NCBI GenBank assembly: GCA_027491155.1
Contig: JAIXWR010000005.1
Location: 39,723 to 103,722, forward strand
Origin: Verrucomicrobiaceae bacterium
GTDB lineage: Bacteria; Verrucomicrobiota; Verrucomicrobiia; Verrucomicrobiales; Akkermansiaceae
Length of the DNA stretch: 64,000 nt
Reading direction: 5' to 3'
In this document: in pieces, positions 1-8,199 of the stretch
Position numbering within the stretch: the first letter of the stretch is position 1
How the letters are laid out: each line of letters opens with the position of its first letter
Position numbers and translations under genes: made by a program
Notes under the pieces: generated by a model
The model's input: the letters and a program-made list of their open reading frames with translations, nothing else
Database searches by the model: none
What the model was told of the DNA's origin: nothing

Positions 1-1044
1 GATCCCAACGATCAGAATGGTCTCCGCCAGCGTCTTGCTGATTTCCTTCAGCGCCTCGCGCATGAACATCGTGCCGTCGTAGGCGAGGTGCATCTCGATG
101 TCCTTCGGCAAGGTCGGCCGGATCCGCGCCATCTCGGCTTCGAGCGACTTGGCAACGTCGATCTCGTTCGACCCGACCAGCGGCCACACGCCGAGATAGA
201 CGCCTTCCTTCTCGTTGCGCTTGGCGATCAGGTCGGGCTCCTCCGCGCCGAGCTCCACCTTCGCGACATCGGTCAGACGGATAATCGCGCCGTTGCGTTC
301 GACCACGATCAGCTTTTCGAAATCATCGGTCGATCGCAGGTCGGTGTTAGCCAGGAGGTTGACTTCCACCAGGTTCCCCTTGGTCCGTCCCACCGCCGCG
401 AGGTAGTTGTTCCGTCGCAGCGCGGATTGGACGTCGCCAGGTGTGAGATTGAGCGCGGCGAGGCGCTGGGGATCGATCCACACCCGCATCGCGATCGCCC
501 GGCCGCCTTCGATGGTCACGCGCTGGATGCCCGGCAAGGTCGCGAACTGTGGCTGGAGCGAGCGCGACAACCAGTCGGTGACCTCGGAGACACTCCGCTC
601 CGACGAGGTGAAGCTCAGGTAAAAGGTCGCGTATGGCCGGTCGGCGCGCTGGACCTCGACCATCGGCGGCTGCGCGTCGGGCGGCAGCTCGGCGCGGACC
701 TGCTGGAGCCGTGCGCTGATCTCGGCCAGCGCCGCGGTGGTGTCGTGGTTCAACTTCAGCCGCACTGTCACCGTGCTGACCCCGGCGCGGCTGCTCGACT
801 CCACGTGATCGACCCCGCCGATCTGCGAGACTACCCGCTCGATCGGCGTGGTCAGGAAGCCGCGCACCGTCTCGGCACTCGCCCCGTAGTAGATCGTGGT
901 GACCAGCACCGACGAGCTTTCGAGCTTCGGAAACTGCTGCACCGGCAGCGAGCCGACCGCCCGCCAACCGACAAGGACGATCACCAGGTTGACCACGATG
1001 GCCAGCACCGGGTGCTTGATGAAGAGATCGGTAAAGGAGCGCAT
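1..1044 (-). CDS. Efflux RND transporter permease (partial, N-terminal 348 aa)
   Basis: Inner-membrane permease of a resistance-nodulation-division (AcrB/MexB-like) tripartite pump that exports small molecules using proton flow. The visible protein opens with MRSFTDLFIKHPVLA and a hydrophobic first helix (VVNLVIVLVGWRAV). The porter domain follows, with the family's QQFPKLE and YYGASAETV segments, then LPGIQRVTIEGG. The reading frame is open to the first base of the window, so roughly two thirds of a normal 1030-residue permease lies outside. The start is 18 bp after the stop of the adaptor gene, so the two form an operon. The ORF track does not list it because its end is cut off. Confidence in the family is high; the substrate cannot be read from the sequence. 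Confidence 0.93.
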   Translation of the reverse strand, partial: MRSFTDLFIKHPVLAIVVNLVIVLVGWRAVGSLPVQQFPKLESSSVLVTTIYYGASAETVRGFLTTPIERVVSQIGGVDHVESSSRAGVSTVTVRLKLNHDTTAALAEISARLQQVRAELPPDAQPPMVEVQRADRPYATFYLSFTSSERSVSEVTDWLSRSLQPQFATLPGIQRVTIEGGRAIAMRVWIDPQRLAALNLTPGDVQSALRRNNYLAAVGRTKGNLVEVNLLANTDLRSTDDFEKLIVVERNGAIIRLTDVAKVELGAEEPDLIAKRNEKEGVYLGVWPLVGSNEIDVAKSLEAEMARIRPTLPKDIEMHLAYDGTMFMREALKEISKTLAETILIVGI

Positions 1045-1062
1045 CGGGCCGGATGGTTTCGA

Positions 1063-2163
1063 TTACTGGCCTTGCGGCGCTTGTCCGGCATCCGCCACCA
1101 GCGCGCCTTCACGAAGTTTGAACGATCCGGACGCCGCGACCGGCTCTCCCACCTTCAATCCGCTTTCGATGATCACCTCATCCCCCATCACCGACCCGCT
1201 TTTCACCAGCCGCATCGCGGCCCGCGGCTTGCCCTGCGGATCGTTGGCAATGACGAACACGTGGTCGCCCTCCGGCCCGCGTCGCAGCGCGCTCACCGGC
1301 ACCGCGACGACCTGGCGGACCACGCCGACCGGCACCCGGACCTGCACCGAGGCACCGGGCGGCGGGAGCTTGCGGGCATCGTCGACCAGCGCCCGGATGT
1401 TCGCATTGCGGGTATTGCGGTCGATCAGCGAATCCAGCGCGATGATCGTGGCGCTCACCGGCGCGTTCTTGTCCGCGCCGATGACCTCGACCACGTCGCC
1501 TTCCTTCAGCCCGAGCGCGACGGTCTGGGTGACGGTGAAATCGACATGCACCGCCTCGTCCACGCCTTGCAAGGTGGTCAGCTCGACGCCTTCGATCAGG
1601 TATTGACCCGGATGCAGGTCCGACAGCCCGATGCGGGCGCGGAACGGCGCACGGATCATCTTGCGGGCGATCATCGCCTTGGTCCGCTCGATCTGGGCCA
1701 GCGCGACATCGCGTTCGGCCTGGGCTTGATCAAGGTCCTGCTTGGAAGTCGCATCGCTGGTATCGAGCGCCTTGATCCGCTGCAAGGTCGCCTCCGCCAG
1801 CGAGGCCAGCGCTTCTTGCGCCTTCAGTTCCGCCTCTTCCACCGCGGTGTCCAGCACCACCAGCTCGGCCCCTTCCTCGACAATCTTGCCCGGCGTGAGA
1901 TCGACCCGCTTCACCACTCCCGGCAGCTCGTTCTTCAGCATGACCGAGCGCAGCGCCAGAACCGTGCCGACCGCGTTCGTCGTGCGCCGGTGCTCGACCT
2001 CGCGGGCCGCTTGCACGATGACCGCCTCCATCGGCTCCGGCATCATCGCCGCCTCGGCCGCGGCCTCCGCCATGTGGGACTTTTTCAAGGCCGCAAGACC
2101 GAAACCGATCCCCGCCACAGCCCCGATGAGTCCCAACGATGCGATCCAAGGTGCTGCCTTCAT
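1063..2163 (-). CDS. Efflux RND periplasmic adaptor (membrane fusion protein)
   Basis: Periplasmic adaptor (HlyD/AcrA family) linking the RND permease to an outer-membrane channel. The chosen start (MKAAPWIASLG) gives an N-terminal membrane anchor of about 20 hydrophobic residues; the ORF track's longer version adds a charged, unlikely extension. The order is anchor, first half of the lipoyl-like domain (VLALRSVMLKNELPGVV), an alpha-helical hairpin rich in Ala/Glu/Gln, the second lipoyl half (RAPFRARIGLSDLHPGQYL), then beta-barrel and membrane-proximal domains (VGVVRQVVAVPVSALRR). It lies directly upstream of the permease in the same operon. No outer-membrane factor is visible, so the pump probably borrows a TolC-like channel encoded elsewhere or beyond the left edge. 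Confidence 0.93.
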   Translation of the reverse strand: MKAAPWIASLGLIGAVAGIGFGLAALKKSHMAEAAAEAAMMPEPMEAVIVQAAREVEHRRTTNAVGTVLALRSVMLKNELPGVVKRVDLTPGKIVEEGAELVVLDTAVEEAELKAQEALASLAEATLQRIKALDTSDATSKQDLDQAQAERDVALAQIERTKAMIARKMIRAPFRARIGLSDLHPGQYLIEGVELTTLQGVDEAVHVDFTVTQTVALGLKEGDVVEVIGADKNAPVSATIIALDSLIDRNTRNANIRALVDDARKLPPPGASVQVRVPVGVVRQVVAVPVSALRRGPEGDHVFVIANDPQGKPRAAMRLVKSGSVMGDEVIIESGLKVGEPVAASGSFKLREGALVADAGQAPQGQ

Positions 2164-2384
2164 GATTCCGTGCGCACGGAGCTTTCCCCTCCGCAGCGAG
2201 GGGCAGCTAGGCAACAGGTTCAAGCCTTGTCAAATCCGGGAAAGGCCGCCGGGCGCTTCAAACACTTATGAATCCGATGATCCCCTCGCCGCATCATCCT
2301 GCATCCGGCAGCCGATCTTTTTTCATTTTCCCGTGATCGATCTCCCCCGCGGCCTCGCTTCATCGGCGAATCCATGACTTTCCC

Positions 2385-2882
2385 GTGGCATCCGACCCTT
2401 CCACCGAACGCTGGCGCCTCTGGATCCAAGAGCGCGGAGATGCCTTCCTGCTCTACGCCCGCCAAAGGACGCGCTCCGAGGAAGACGCCCGCGACGTGGT
2501 CCAGGAGGCCCTCGCGGAATCCTGGAACCGCAGCGCCGGCGAGGTTCCCGATGCCGCGCTGGTCTATGCGACCATCCGCCGCCGGGCCATCGACCACGGC
2601 CGCAGCACCGACCGCCGCTCGCGGCGCGATGCCGTCCATGTCGCCGAGTCCGAGGCATGGTTCGAACCGGACTTCAGCGAGGCCGACACCCACCTCGCCG
2701 TGGCCGATGCTCTTCGCCAGCTTCCCGACCCGCTCCGCGAAGCCGTCACGCTCCGTCTCTGGGGCGGCCTCCGTTTTCCCGAGATCGCCGAAATCACCGG
2801 CGTCTCCGTGCCCACCGCCACCTCGCGCTACCGGCTGGCCATCGACCGCCTGCGCGGAACCCTCAGCCCGCTCTTCGCATGA
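2385..2882 (+). CDS. ECF-type RNA polymerase sigma factor
   Basis: Sigma-70 family, extracytoplasmic-function type, 165 aa. Region 2 is visible as ARQRTRSEEDARDVVQEAL followed by ATIRRRAIDHGRS. Region 4 is LRQLPDPLREAVTLRLWGGL with the helix-turn-helix EIAEITGVSVPTATSRY. The start is GTG; the only nearby ATG (2374) is in another frame, so GTG is the best available choice. The stop overlaps the next gene by ATGA, so the two are translationally coupled. That neighbour is a small membrane-anchored protein in the usual position of an anti-sigma factor, and the following genes encode exported proteins. This suggests an envelope-related regulon. The family call is firm; the signal is unknown. Confidence 0.9.
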   Translation: MASDPSTERWRLWIQERGDAFLLYARQRTRSEEDARDVVQEALAESWNRSAGEVPDAALVYATIRRRAIDHGRSTDRRSRRDAVHVAESEAWFEPDFSEADTHLAVADALRQLPDPLREAVTLRLWGGLRFPEIAEITGVSVPTATSRYRLAIDRLRGTLSPLFA

Positions 2883-3295
2883 ACGATCCCTTTGAAGAAA
2901 AGCTCCGCGCCCTGCGGCCGGCCGCCATGCCTGCCGGGCTTCAGGAACGGCTGGCACGTCCGCCGGAACCCGCCGCCCGGCGCCCGGACCGCCGCATCCT
3001 GTGGATCACCTTCGCCACCGCCGCGGCCGCCTGTGTGACCGCCGCGCTCTTCCTTCATTCCTCGCCCTCGCCGGCAACGACCGGCGGCACCCCGCAACTC
3101 GTTGCCGAGCGCTCGCAACGCGTCACTTCCGTCCGACCGCTCTCCGTCGTCACCGACGAGTCCAAGCGCGCCTGGCGCCTGGTCGAAGTCCAGTGGGTCG
3201 AGGAAGACACCCTCGTCGCCGCCGACCAGCCGTCCGCCGTCCAGCTCCAGGACCACTACCGCACGGTCGTCCCGGTCGCCATCCACTTCGATTGA
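2879..3295 (+). CDS. Small single-pass membrane protein, possible anti-sigma factor
   Basis: Protein of 138 aa. A cytoplasmic N-terminus of about 45 residues (MNDPFEEKLRALRPAAMP...) is followed by one hydrophobic segment (LWITFATAAAACVTAALFL) and a periplasmic tail of about 70 residues. The start ATG overlaps the sigma-factor stop (ATGA). This topology and position are typical of anti-sigma factors controlling an adjacent ECF sigma. No zinc-binding anti-sigma motif (HxxxCxxC) is present, so the role is inferred from position only. The periplasmic part has no recognised domain. Confidence 0.75.
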   Translation: MNDPFEEKLRALRPAAMPAGLQERLARPPEPAARRPDRRILWITFATAAAACVTAALFLHSSPSPATTGGTPQLVAERSQRVTSVRPLSVVTDESKRAWRLVEVQWVEEDTLVAADQPSAVQLQDHYRTVVPVAIHFD

Positions 3296-3306
3296 TCCCC
3301 AACCCG

Positions 3307-3765
3307 ATGAACCCCATGAAAGCAACACTGCACCTGACCCTCCTGTTCGCCGCGTCGGTGGCTCTCGCCGCCGATTTCCCTGTCGCCCCGAATGTCGAGG
3401 TGAACCCGGGCGGCGAGACCAAGGTCGAATCCAAGAAGTCCTCGAGCTCGAAATCCGAGTCGACCTCCACCGGCTCGGCCACGTCGACCACCAGCACCAC
3501 CATCGACGGCAAGACCGTCACCATCACCCGCACCACCGGCCCGGACGGCAAGACCAAGGTCACCGTCACCACCCGCAAGGGCGACCGCAAGCCGAAGGTC
3601 GAGGAGATGACTCCGGAAGAATTCGAGGAGAAATACGGCCCCAAAAAGAAGAAGGGCGACGAACCCCTCGCTGAAGAAAAGGAAGAGCCCGCCGAAGAGG
3701 AGGACGCGGCGGGTAGACACGACGAACCCCAAACTCCGGCCAAGCCGGGAAAGGCCACCGAATGA
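3307..3765 (+). CDS. Exported Ser/Thr-rich protein with GPDGK motif
   Basis: Protein of 152 aa, or 149 if the second ATG (MKATLHL) is used; the latter gives a cleaner signal peptide ending SVALAAD. The mature part is low-complexity Ser/Thr/Lys (KKSSSSKSEST) followed by a beta-rich segment with TVTITRTTGPDGKTKVTVT, then an acidic Glu/Lys tail. The same GPDGK-containing segment occurs at the N-terminus of the next gene, so the two proteins share a duplicated element. The stop overlaps the next start by 4 bp. It belongs to the sigma-factor operon by spacing. No enzymatic function can be proposed. Confidence 0.75.
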   Translation: MNPMKATLHLTLLFAASVALAADFPVAPNVEVNPGGETKVESKKSSSSKSESTSTGSATSTTSTTIDGKTVTITRTTGPDGKTKVTVTTRKGDRKPKVEEMTPEEFEEKYGPKKKKGDEPLAEEKEEPAEEEDAAGRHDEPQTPAKPGKATE

Positions 3766-4658
3766 AACGCACCCTCCTTTGCCTCGCCCTGTTAGGCTCC
3801 GCCGCGCTCGCCGATGACGCGCAGACGGTCGACCTCGGCAACGGCACCACCCTCGAGATCCGCGACGGCAAGGTCTCGCTCAAGAACGACAGTCAGAGCG
3901 GCGGCGGCAGCAGCAGCGTCTCGCAAAGCAGCCATACCGACGCCTCCGGCAGCACCGTCACCCGCGTCACCACCGAACGCAACGGCCGGCGCGCCACCCG
4001 CACCGTGACCGTGGGTCCGGATGGCAAGGTCAGCATTTCCGGCGACGAACCCGCCAACGATCCGCCCGACCGCGACCCGGCGGAGGAACAGGCCGGCGGC
4101 GGCTGGCTCGGCGTCCACACCGTGCCCCTGGTCCCCGCCCTCCGATCCCAACTCGAGATCCCCGAAGGCCAGGGCATCGTCATCGAATTCATCGCCGAAG
4201 ACGGCCCCGCCGCGGACGCCGGGCTCGAGGAAAACGACATCATCCTGACCCTCGACGGCAAGCCGGTCCGCAGCGTCGAGGCCTTCCGCAAACAACTCCG
4301 CGAGTCGATGCCCGGCGCCACCGCCGTCATCACCTACCTGCGCAAGGGCAAGGAAGGCAGCGCCGTCGCCACCCTCGGCGAGCGCCCCGCCGACTCCCCG
4401 CCGGGCAATGCCGTGAAGCAGGAAGCCGCGCGCCTGATGCGGGAAATGCTGGAACGCCAGGGCCCCGGCCGCCGCAGCGTGGTGGTCGAGTCCGACGGCA
4501 GCACCCGCGTGGTCGAAAGCGACGACGGCGATGCCTTCGACCTGCTGCTCGACGACCCGAACGTCCCGGAAAACATCAAGGAGCAGATCCGCAAGGCCCG
4601 CGAGGAACTCCGCAAGGCGCAGTCCGACGCGCCCGGTGCCGAAGACCCCGAGGAATAA
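3762..4658 (+). CDS. Exported PDZ-domain protein
   Basis: Protein of 298 aa with signal peptide MKRTLLCLALLGSAALA. Residues about 20-95 are a Ser/Thr-rich region ending TRTVTVGPDGKVSISG, resembling the preceding protein. A PDZ domain spans about residues 108-205, with the carboxylate-binding-loop-like GGWLGVHTV, then IIEFIAEDGPAADAGLEENDIILTL in short form, and a closing VITYLRKGKEGS. The C-terminus is charged, helical and possibly coiled. No protease domain (no GNSGG) is present, so it is a PDZ adaptor or sensor rather than a DegP-like protease. As the last gene of the ECF operon it may monitor envelope proteins; that role is an inference. Confidence 0.85.
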   Translation: MKRTLLCLALLGSAALADDAQTVDLGNGTTLEIRDGKVSLKNDSQSGGGSSSVSQSSHTDASGSTVTRVTTERNGRRATRTVTVGPDGKVSISGDEPANDPPDRDPAEEQAGGGWLGVHTVPLVPALRSQLEIPEGQGIVIEFIAEDGPAADAGLEENDIILTLDGKPVRSVEAFRKQLRESMPGATAVITYLRKGKEGSAVATLGERPADSPPGNAVKQEAARLMREMLERQGPGRRSVVVESDGSTRVVESDDGDAFDLLLDDPNVPENIKEQIRKAREELRKAQSDAPGAEDPEE

Positions 4659-4722
4659 CACCCGCCGGAACTTCGCGCTCGTCTCCCGGGAGCGGAGGCG
4701 CTTAGTCACTCGGCCGGAGCCC

Positions 4723-5958
4723 ATGCTTTTCGACCGCTGGCAAGACACCCTCTCCCGCTTCCGGCACGCGCCCGCCCTGTTCGAGGGCGGGCGTTCGCTG
4801 TCGTTCGGGGACCTCGCCGGACGACTGGCCGCACTCCCCGCCGCGGCCAACACCATCATCGCCCGCGGCACCCCGACCGACATCGTCCTCGCGGTCCTGC
4901 AAGCCTGGCGGGACGGCCAGGCGGTCCTGCCCCTCGAAGCTTCCGCACCGCCGCCGGATCTAACAACGAACCTCCCCGCCGGCACCGCCCACCTGAAGCT
5001 CACCCCGGGCATCGAAGGCAAGCCGCGCGCCGTGTTCTTCACCGCGGATCAGATCGCCGCCGATGCCGACCGCCTGGTCGCCGCGATGAACCTCCGCCCC
5101 GGCATCCCGAACCTTGCCGCGATCTCCCTCACCCACTCCTACGGCTTTTCCAGCATCCTGCTCCCGCTGCTGCTCCACGGCGTGCCGGTCCACGCGGTGG
5201 AAGTGCCTTTCCCGAAAGTCATGGCGGATGCGATCGACGCCCACGATGCCGTCGTCCTCCCCGCCGTCCCCTCGATGTGGCGCGCCTGGCACCGCGCCGG
5301 CTTCCTGCGGCCGGAAAGGATCGCCCTCGCCGTGTCCGCCGGCGCGCCGCTCTCCCTCGAACTCGAGCACGCGGTCTTCGCCAACGGCGGCCTGAAGCTC
5401 CACAACTTCTACGGCGCCAGCGAATGCGGCGGCATTTCCTTCGATGCCAGCGACACGCCGCGAACCTCCGCCGCCGATCTCGGCACGCCGCTCGACGGCG
5501 TCGCGGTGACGCTCGACGCCTCGGGCCGCTTCCACATCGCCAGCTCCTCCGTCGCCCTCGGCTACCAGGCCGCCCGCGATGGCGAGGTCCTAGGCGGCGG
5601 CTCTTTCCTCACCCAGGACCACGGCCGGATCAAAGGCGGGCACCTGTTGTTAGACAGCAGCGGCGCGGAATCGATCAACGTCGCCGGCCGCAAGATCGGC
5701 CCCGCGAAGATCGAAGCCGCCCTGATGGCGACCGGCCTGTTGGAGAAAGCCCGCGTCTTCGGCGTCCCGAGCCACGACCCCGAACGCGTCGAGGAAATCA
5801 CCGCCCTGGTGAAGCTGAAATCCGGCACCCTCGATCAACTCCGCCAGCGCATGTCCGGCACCCTCGAAGGCTGGGAAATGCCGCGGCACTGGATGACCCC
5901 GGAAGACGATGCGCTCTGGCAACTCTCCCGCGCCGATCTCAAGAAGCGCCACCGTTGA
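4723..5958 (+). CDS. ANL-superfamily (AMP-ligase-like) protein with degenerate P-loop
   Basis: Protein of 411 aa, shorter than the usual 500-550 residues of acyl-CoA/aryl-CoA ligases. The start at MLFDRWQDTLSRF fits the family's N-terminus; the ORF track extension upstream runs through the previous gene in another frame. Recognisable motifs are the A5 motif as NFYGASECGG, a late hinge segment with TQDHGRIKGG where TGD would normally sit, and A8 as VAGRKIGPAKIEAAL. The usual Ser/Thr/Gly-rich phosphate loop (TSGTTGxPK) is reduced to LTPGIEGKPRAVFFT. It may still adenylate a small acyl substrate or act as a carrier-protein partner. No partner acyl carrier protein is adjacent. Confidence 0.75.
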   Translation: MLFDRWQDTLSRFRHAPALFEGGRSLSFGDLAGRLAALPAAANTIIARGTPTDIVLAVLQAWRDGQAVLPLEASAPPPDLTTNLPAGTAHLKLTPGIEGKPRAVFFTADQIAADADRLVAAMNLRPGIPNLAAISLTHSYGFSSILLPLLLHGVPVHAVEVPFPKVMADAIDAHDAVVLPAVPSMWRAWHRAGFLRPERIALAVSAGAPLSLELEHAVFANGGLKLHNFYGASECGGISFDASDTPRTSAADLGTPLDGVAVTLDASGRFHIASSSVALGYQAARDGEVLGGGSFLTQDHGRIKGGHLLLDSSGAESINVAGRKIGPAKIEAALMATGLLEKARVFGVPSHDPERVEEITALVKLKSGTLDQLRQRMSGTLEGWEMPRHWMTPEDDALWQLSRADLKKRHR

Positions 5959-6009
5959 ATCGACTTCGCGCTTCTCCCCTGCCCCGCGATCCGCTCTCTT
6001 CCTCGCCTC

Positions 6010-6498
6010 ATGGACAAGCAAGCGTTCTGGGAACTGCTCGAAGGCCTCGACCCCGAAAGCGCCGGCGGCGAACTGGCGGCGCGGCTCGATGCCCTCGAAC
6101 CCGAAGCCATCGCCGAGTTCCAGCGCCACTTCGACGAGGAGCACGCCCGGGCTTACACCTGGCCGCTTTGGGGAGCCGCTTACCTGATGGAAGGCGGCTG
6201 CTCGGACGACGGCTTCATCGACTTCCGCTACGGCCTCATTTCCCGCGGCCAGAAAGTCTTCGCAAGCGCGCTCGCCGACCCCGACTCGCTCGCGGTGCTG
6301 CTCGATGAAGACGACTTCCTCTCCAACGAGGAGTTCGGCTACGTCGCCGGCGAGGTTTACGAGAACAAGACCGACCGTGAAATCCCGCGCGATGGAGCGG
6401 ACCCTCCCGCCGACCCGTCCGGCGAGGAATGGGACTTCGACGACGAGGACCTCTGCGCCGCCAAACTGCCGAAGCTCTGGGCGAAGTTCGGCTACTGA
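6010..6498 (+). CDS. DUF4240 family protein
   Basis: Soluble acidic protein of 162 aa starting MDKQAFWELLEGLD. The pattern of a Phe/Trp-rich opening, EFQRHFDEEHARAYTWPLWGAAYL and then a segment on a region of activity (GGCSDDGFIDFRYGLIS) is typical of DUF4240, a widespread bacterial family of unknown function. The second half is rich in Asp/Glu. It has no signal peptide or membrane segment. It stands alone between two unrelated genes, so context gives no function. Family assignment is from memory of the motif pattern. Confidence 0.8.
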   Translation: MDKQAFWELLEGLDPESAGGELAARLDALEPEAIAEFQRHFDEEHARAYTWPLWGAAYLMEGGCSDDGFIDFRYGLISRGQKVFASALADPDSLAVLLDEDDFLSNEEFGYVAGEVYENKTDREIPRDGADPPADPSGEEWDFDDEDLCAAKLPKLWAKFGY

Positions 6499-6514
6499 GC
6501 CGCCCCGGTGCCTG

Positions 6515-8098
6515 TCACTCCGGCACGATCCGGTAGTAGCTCTCCAGGATCAGCAGGCAGAGGCAGTTCCGGTAGTGGACATTGCTCGTGTAAAGCGCCG
6601 CCACCGCGTTCGGCTTTTTCCCGCCGCCCGGCGCTTTCCAGGAACCGTCCTCCTGCTGGTTCTCGATCAACTGCGGCATCACCCGCGCTTGATAAATCTG
6701 CCACTTCTTGCCTCCTGTTCCTCCATCCTGCCGCATGGCCAGAGACTCAAAGAAGTGCCCATACAAATCGCAGTCCTCGCCGTTGAAGTTGAAGCGCGAT
6801 TTCGAATCCAAGTAGCGGAGACCTCGCTGGGTGCTTTGGGCACTTTGCTTACCCCAAAGCTGAAGGCAAAAGACCCCGGCCCCTGTCAGCGTGTGGTATC
6901 CGTTCGCAGCGGGCCTGTCGCCCTTGCCCTCATATCCGAAGCCCCCATCCTCAGCCTGCCTGGCCTCAACGTAATCCAGCGCCCTACGCATGGATCTCGT
7001 CATGTTGACAATCGGAACCCCCGCCTTCTTGCAGGCCGCCAATGCAACAATCTGCCATGCGGCGACTGACAGATTGGCGCCCAATTCGCCCGACTCGCTG
7101 TAGCCATACGCCCAACCACCGGACTCGTGCTGGTTGCTGACGATGAACTGTCCGGCATTCTGGGTGACCTCCGCCAAGTTTGGCACATTGAGGTTGAGCT
7201 GTTCGCACCACGCCAGCGCCTCGGCCAGGGCCTGGGTGGCGATCGCATGTTCGTAGGGCAGCTGATTCTTGTCCCCGGAAGAATCGAGGACGCCGTCCTT
7301 GGCCATGCCGCGGCTGACCAGGAAAGTGATGGCCCGCAGACAGGAATCGCCGAACTCCTCGGAAAGCGGGGTTTCGCAATGGCCGAGATAGGCGAGCAGG
7401 GCCAGACCGGTCATCGCGCACTGGTTGCCGCCCGTCCAACTGCCGTCCTCGTTCTGGGTGGACTTGAGCCAGCGCAACCCTTTCAGCACGGCCTCTTCCG
7501 ATTCCACCGACCCGCCGCCAAGCTCGATCATCCGCATCCGCTCCTCGCCATGGCGGAACCGCATCGACTTCGGCACCGGCCTGAAAAAAGCGACCATTTC
7601 CTCGGGCGGCGAGGCGATCTCGTCCTCCACCCGGGCGATCACCGGAGCAAGCGCCTTCGCATCCACCGTCATCCCCGCGTTCCCCAGCCGCTTCTCCAGT
7701 TTCCGCAGCGCGACCAGTTGGTCCATGCGCGCCTGCCGCAGGCCCGGTGCCGCGGCCTCCGCCAGCTTCCGGCTCTCCTCCGCATGGATCCTCGCCAAGC
7801 CCGCCACTCCGGGATGCTCGATCTTCCCCGGATCCAGGGTCCCCGCGTCCAGGTCGTTCAAGGCGCGGACCACCGCCAGTTCCCCGGCCACGTCCCCGGT
7901 CGCCCGCGCCTTCTCCTCCAGCTTCTTCAAGGCCGCCTTGAACTTCTCGTTCAGCTTCGCCCGCGGCTCCAGCAGCGCCGTGATCCGCTCCTCCGTCGCG
8001 ATCTCGATCTTCGCCACCTCCGCCGCGGTGTCGATGGCCGCCACCGCCACCTGTGCAGCCATCACCACCACCGCCACCGCATGGGAAAGAGCTTTCAT
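6515..8098 (-). CDS. Exported prenyltransferase/squalene-cyclase-like repeat protein
   Basis: Protein of 527 aa with signal peptide MKALSHAVAVVVMAAQVAVAA. Residues about 25-180 are charged and helical, probably coiled coil (LNEKFKAALKKLEEKARA). Residues about 200-520 are repeats of the alpha/alpha-toroid type, each with a helix followed by a QNEDGSW/QEDGSW-like turn: LKSTQNEDGSWTGGN, NQHESGGWAYGY, RQAEDGGFGYEGKG and NQQEDGSWKAPG. The fold matches squalene-hopene cyclases, but the DxDD catalytic motif of true cyclases is not seen, so it is probably a structural or binding protein. Such exported toroid proteins are common in Verrucomicrobia and Planctomycetes. It is transcribed towards the DUF4240 gene. 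Confidence 0.85.
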   Translation of the reverse strand: MKALSHAVAVVVMAAQVAVAAIDTAAEVAKIEIATEERITALLEPRAKLNEKFKAALKKLEEKARATGDVAGELAVVRALNDLDAGTLDPGKIEHPGVAGLARIHAEESRKLAEAAAPGLRQARMDQLVALRKLEKRLGNAGMTVDAKALAPVIARVEDEIASPPEEMVAFFRPVPKSMRFRHGEERMRMIELGGGSVESEEAVLKGLRWLKSTQNEDGSWTGGNQCAMTGLALLAYLGHCETPLSEEFGDSCLRAITFLVSRGMAKDGVLDSSGDKNQLPYEHAIATQALAEALAWCEQLNLNVPNLAEVTQNAGQFIVSNQHESGGWAYGYSESGELGANLSVAAWQIVALAACKKAGVPIVNMTRSMRRALDYVEARQAEDGGFGYEGKGDRPAANGYHTLTGAGVFCLQLWGKQSAQSTQRGLRYLDSKSRFNFNGEDCDLYGHFFESLAMRQDGGTGGKKWQIYQARVMPQLIENQQEDGSWKAPGGGKKPNAVAALYTSNVHYRNCLCLLILESYYRIVPE

Positions 8099-8199
8099 CC
8101 GGACCTATGCCCTAGCCCCCCGGCCCTCCCCGGTCAAAGCCATTCGGCCCCGGATTTCCCCTTGCCGCCCGTCCCCCGCTTTCCTAGCGTTCCCGCCCC

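Noticed and set aside
88-2271. 727-aa plus-strand ORF
   Set aside because: It is the antisense of the RND permease and adaptor genes, both of which have clear family motifs; the ORF protein has only Arg/His/Asp-rich antisense composition.
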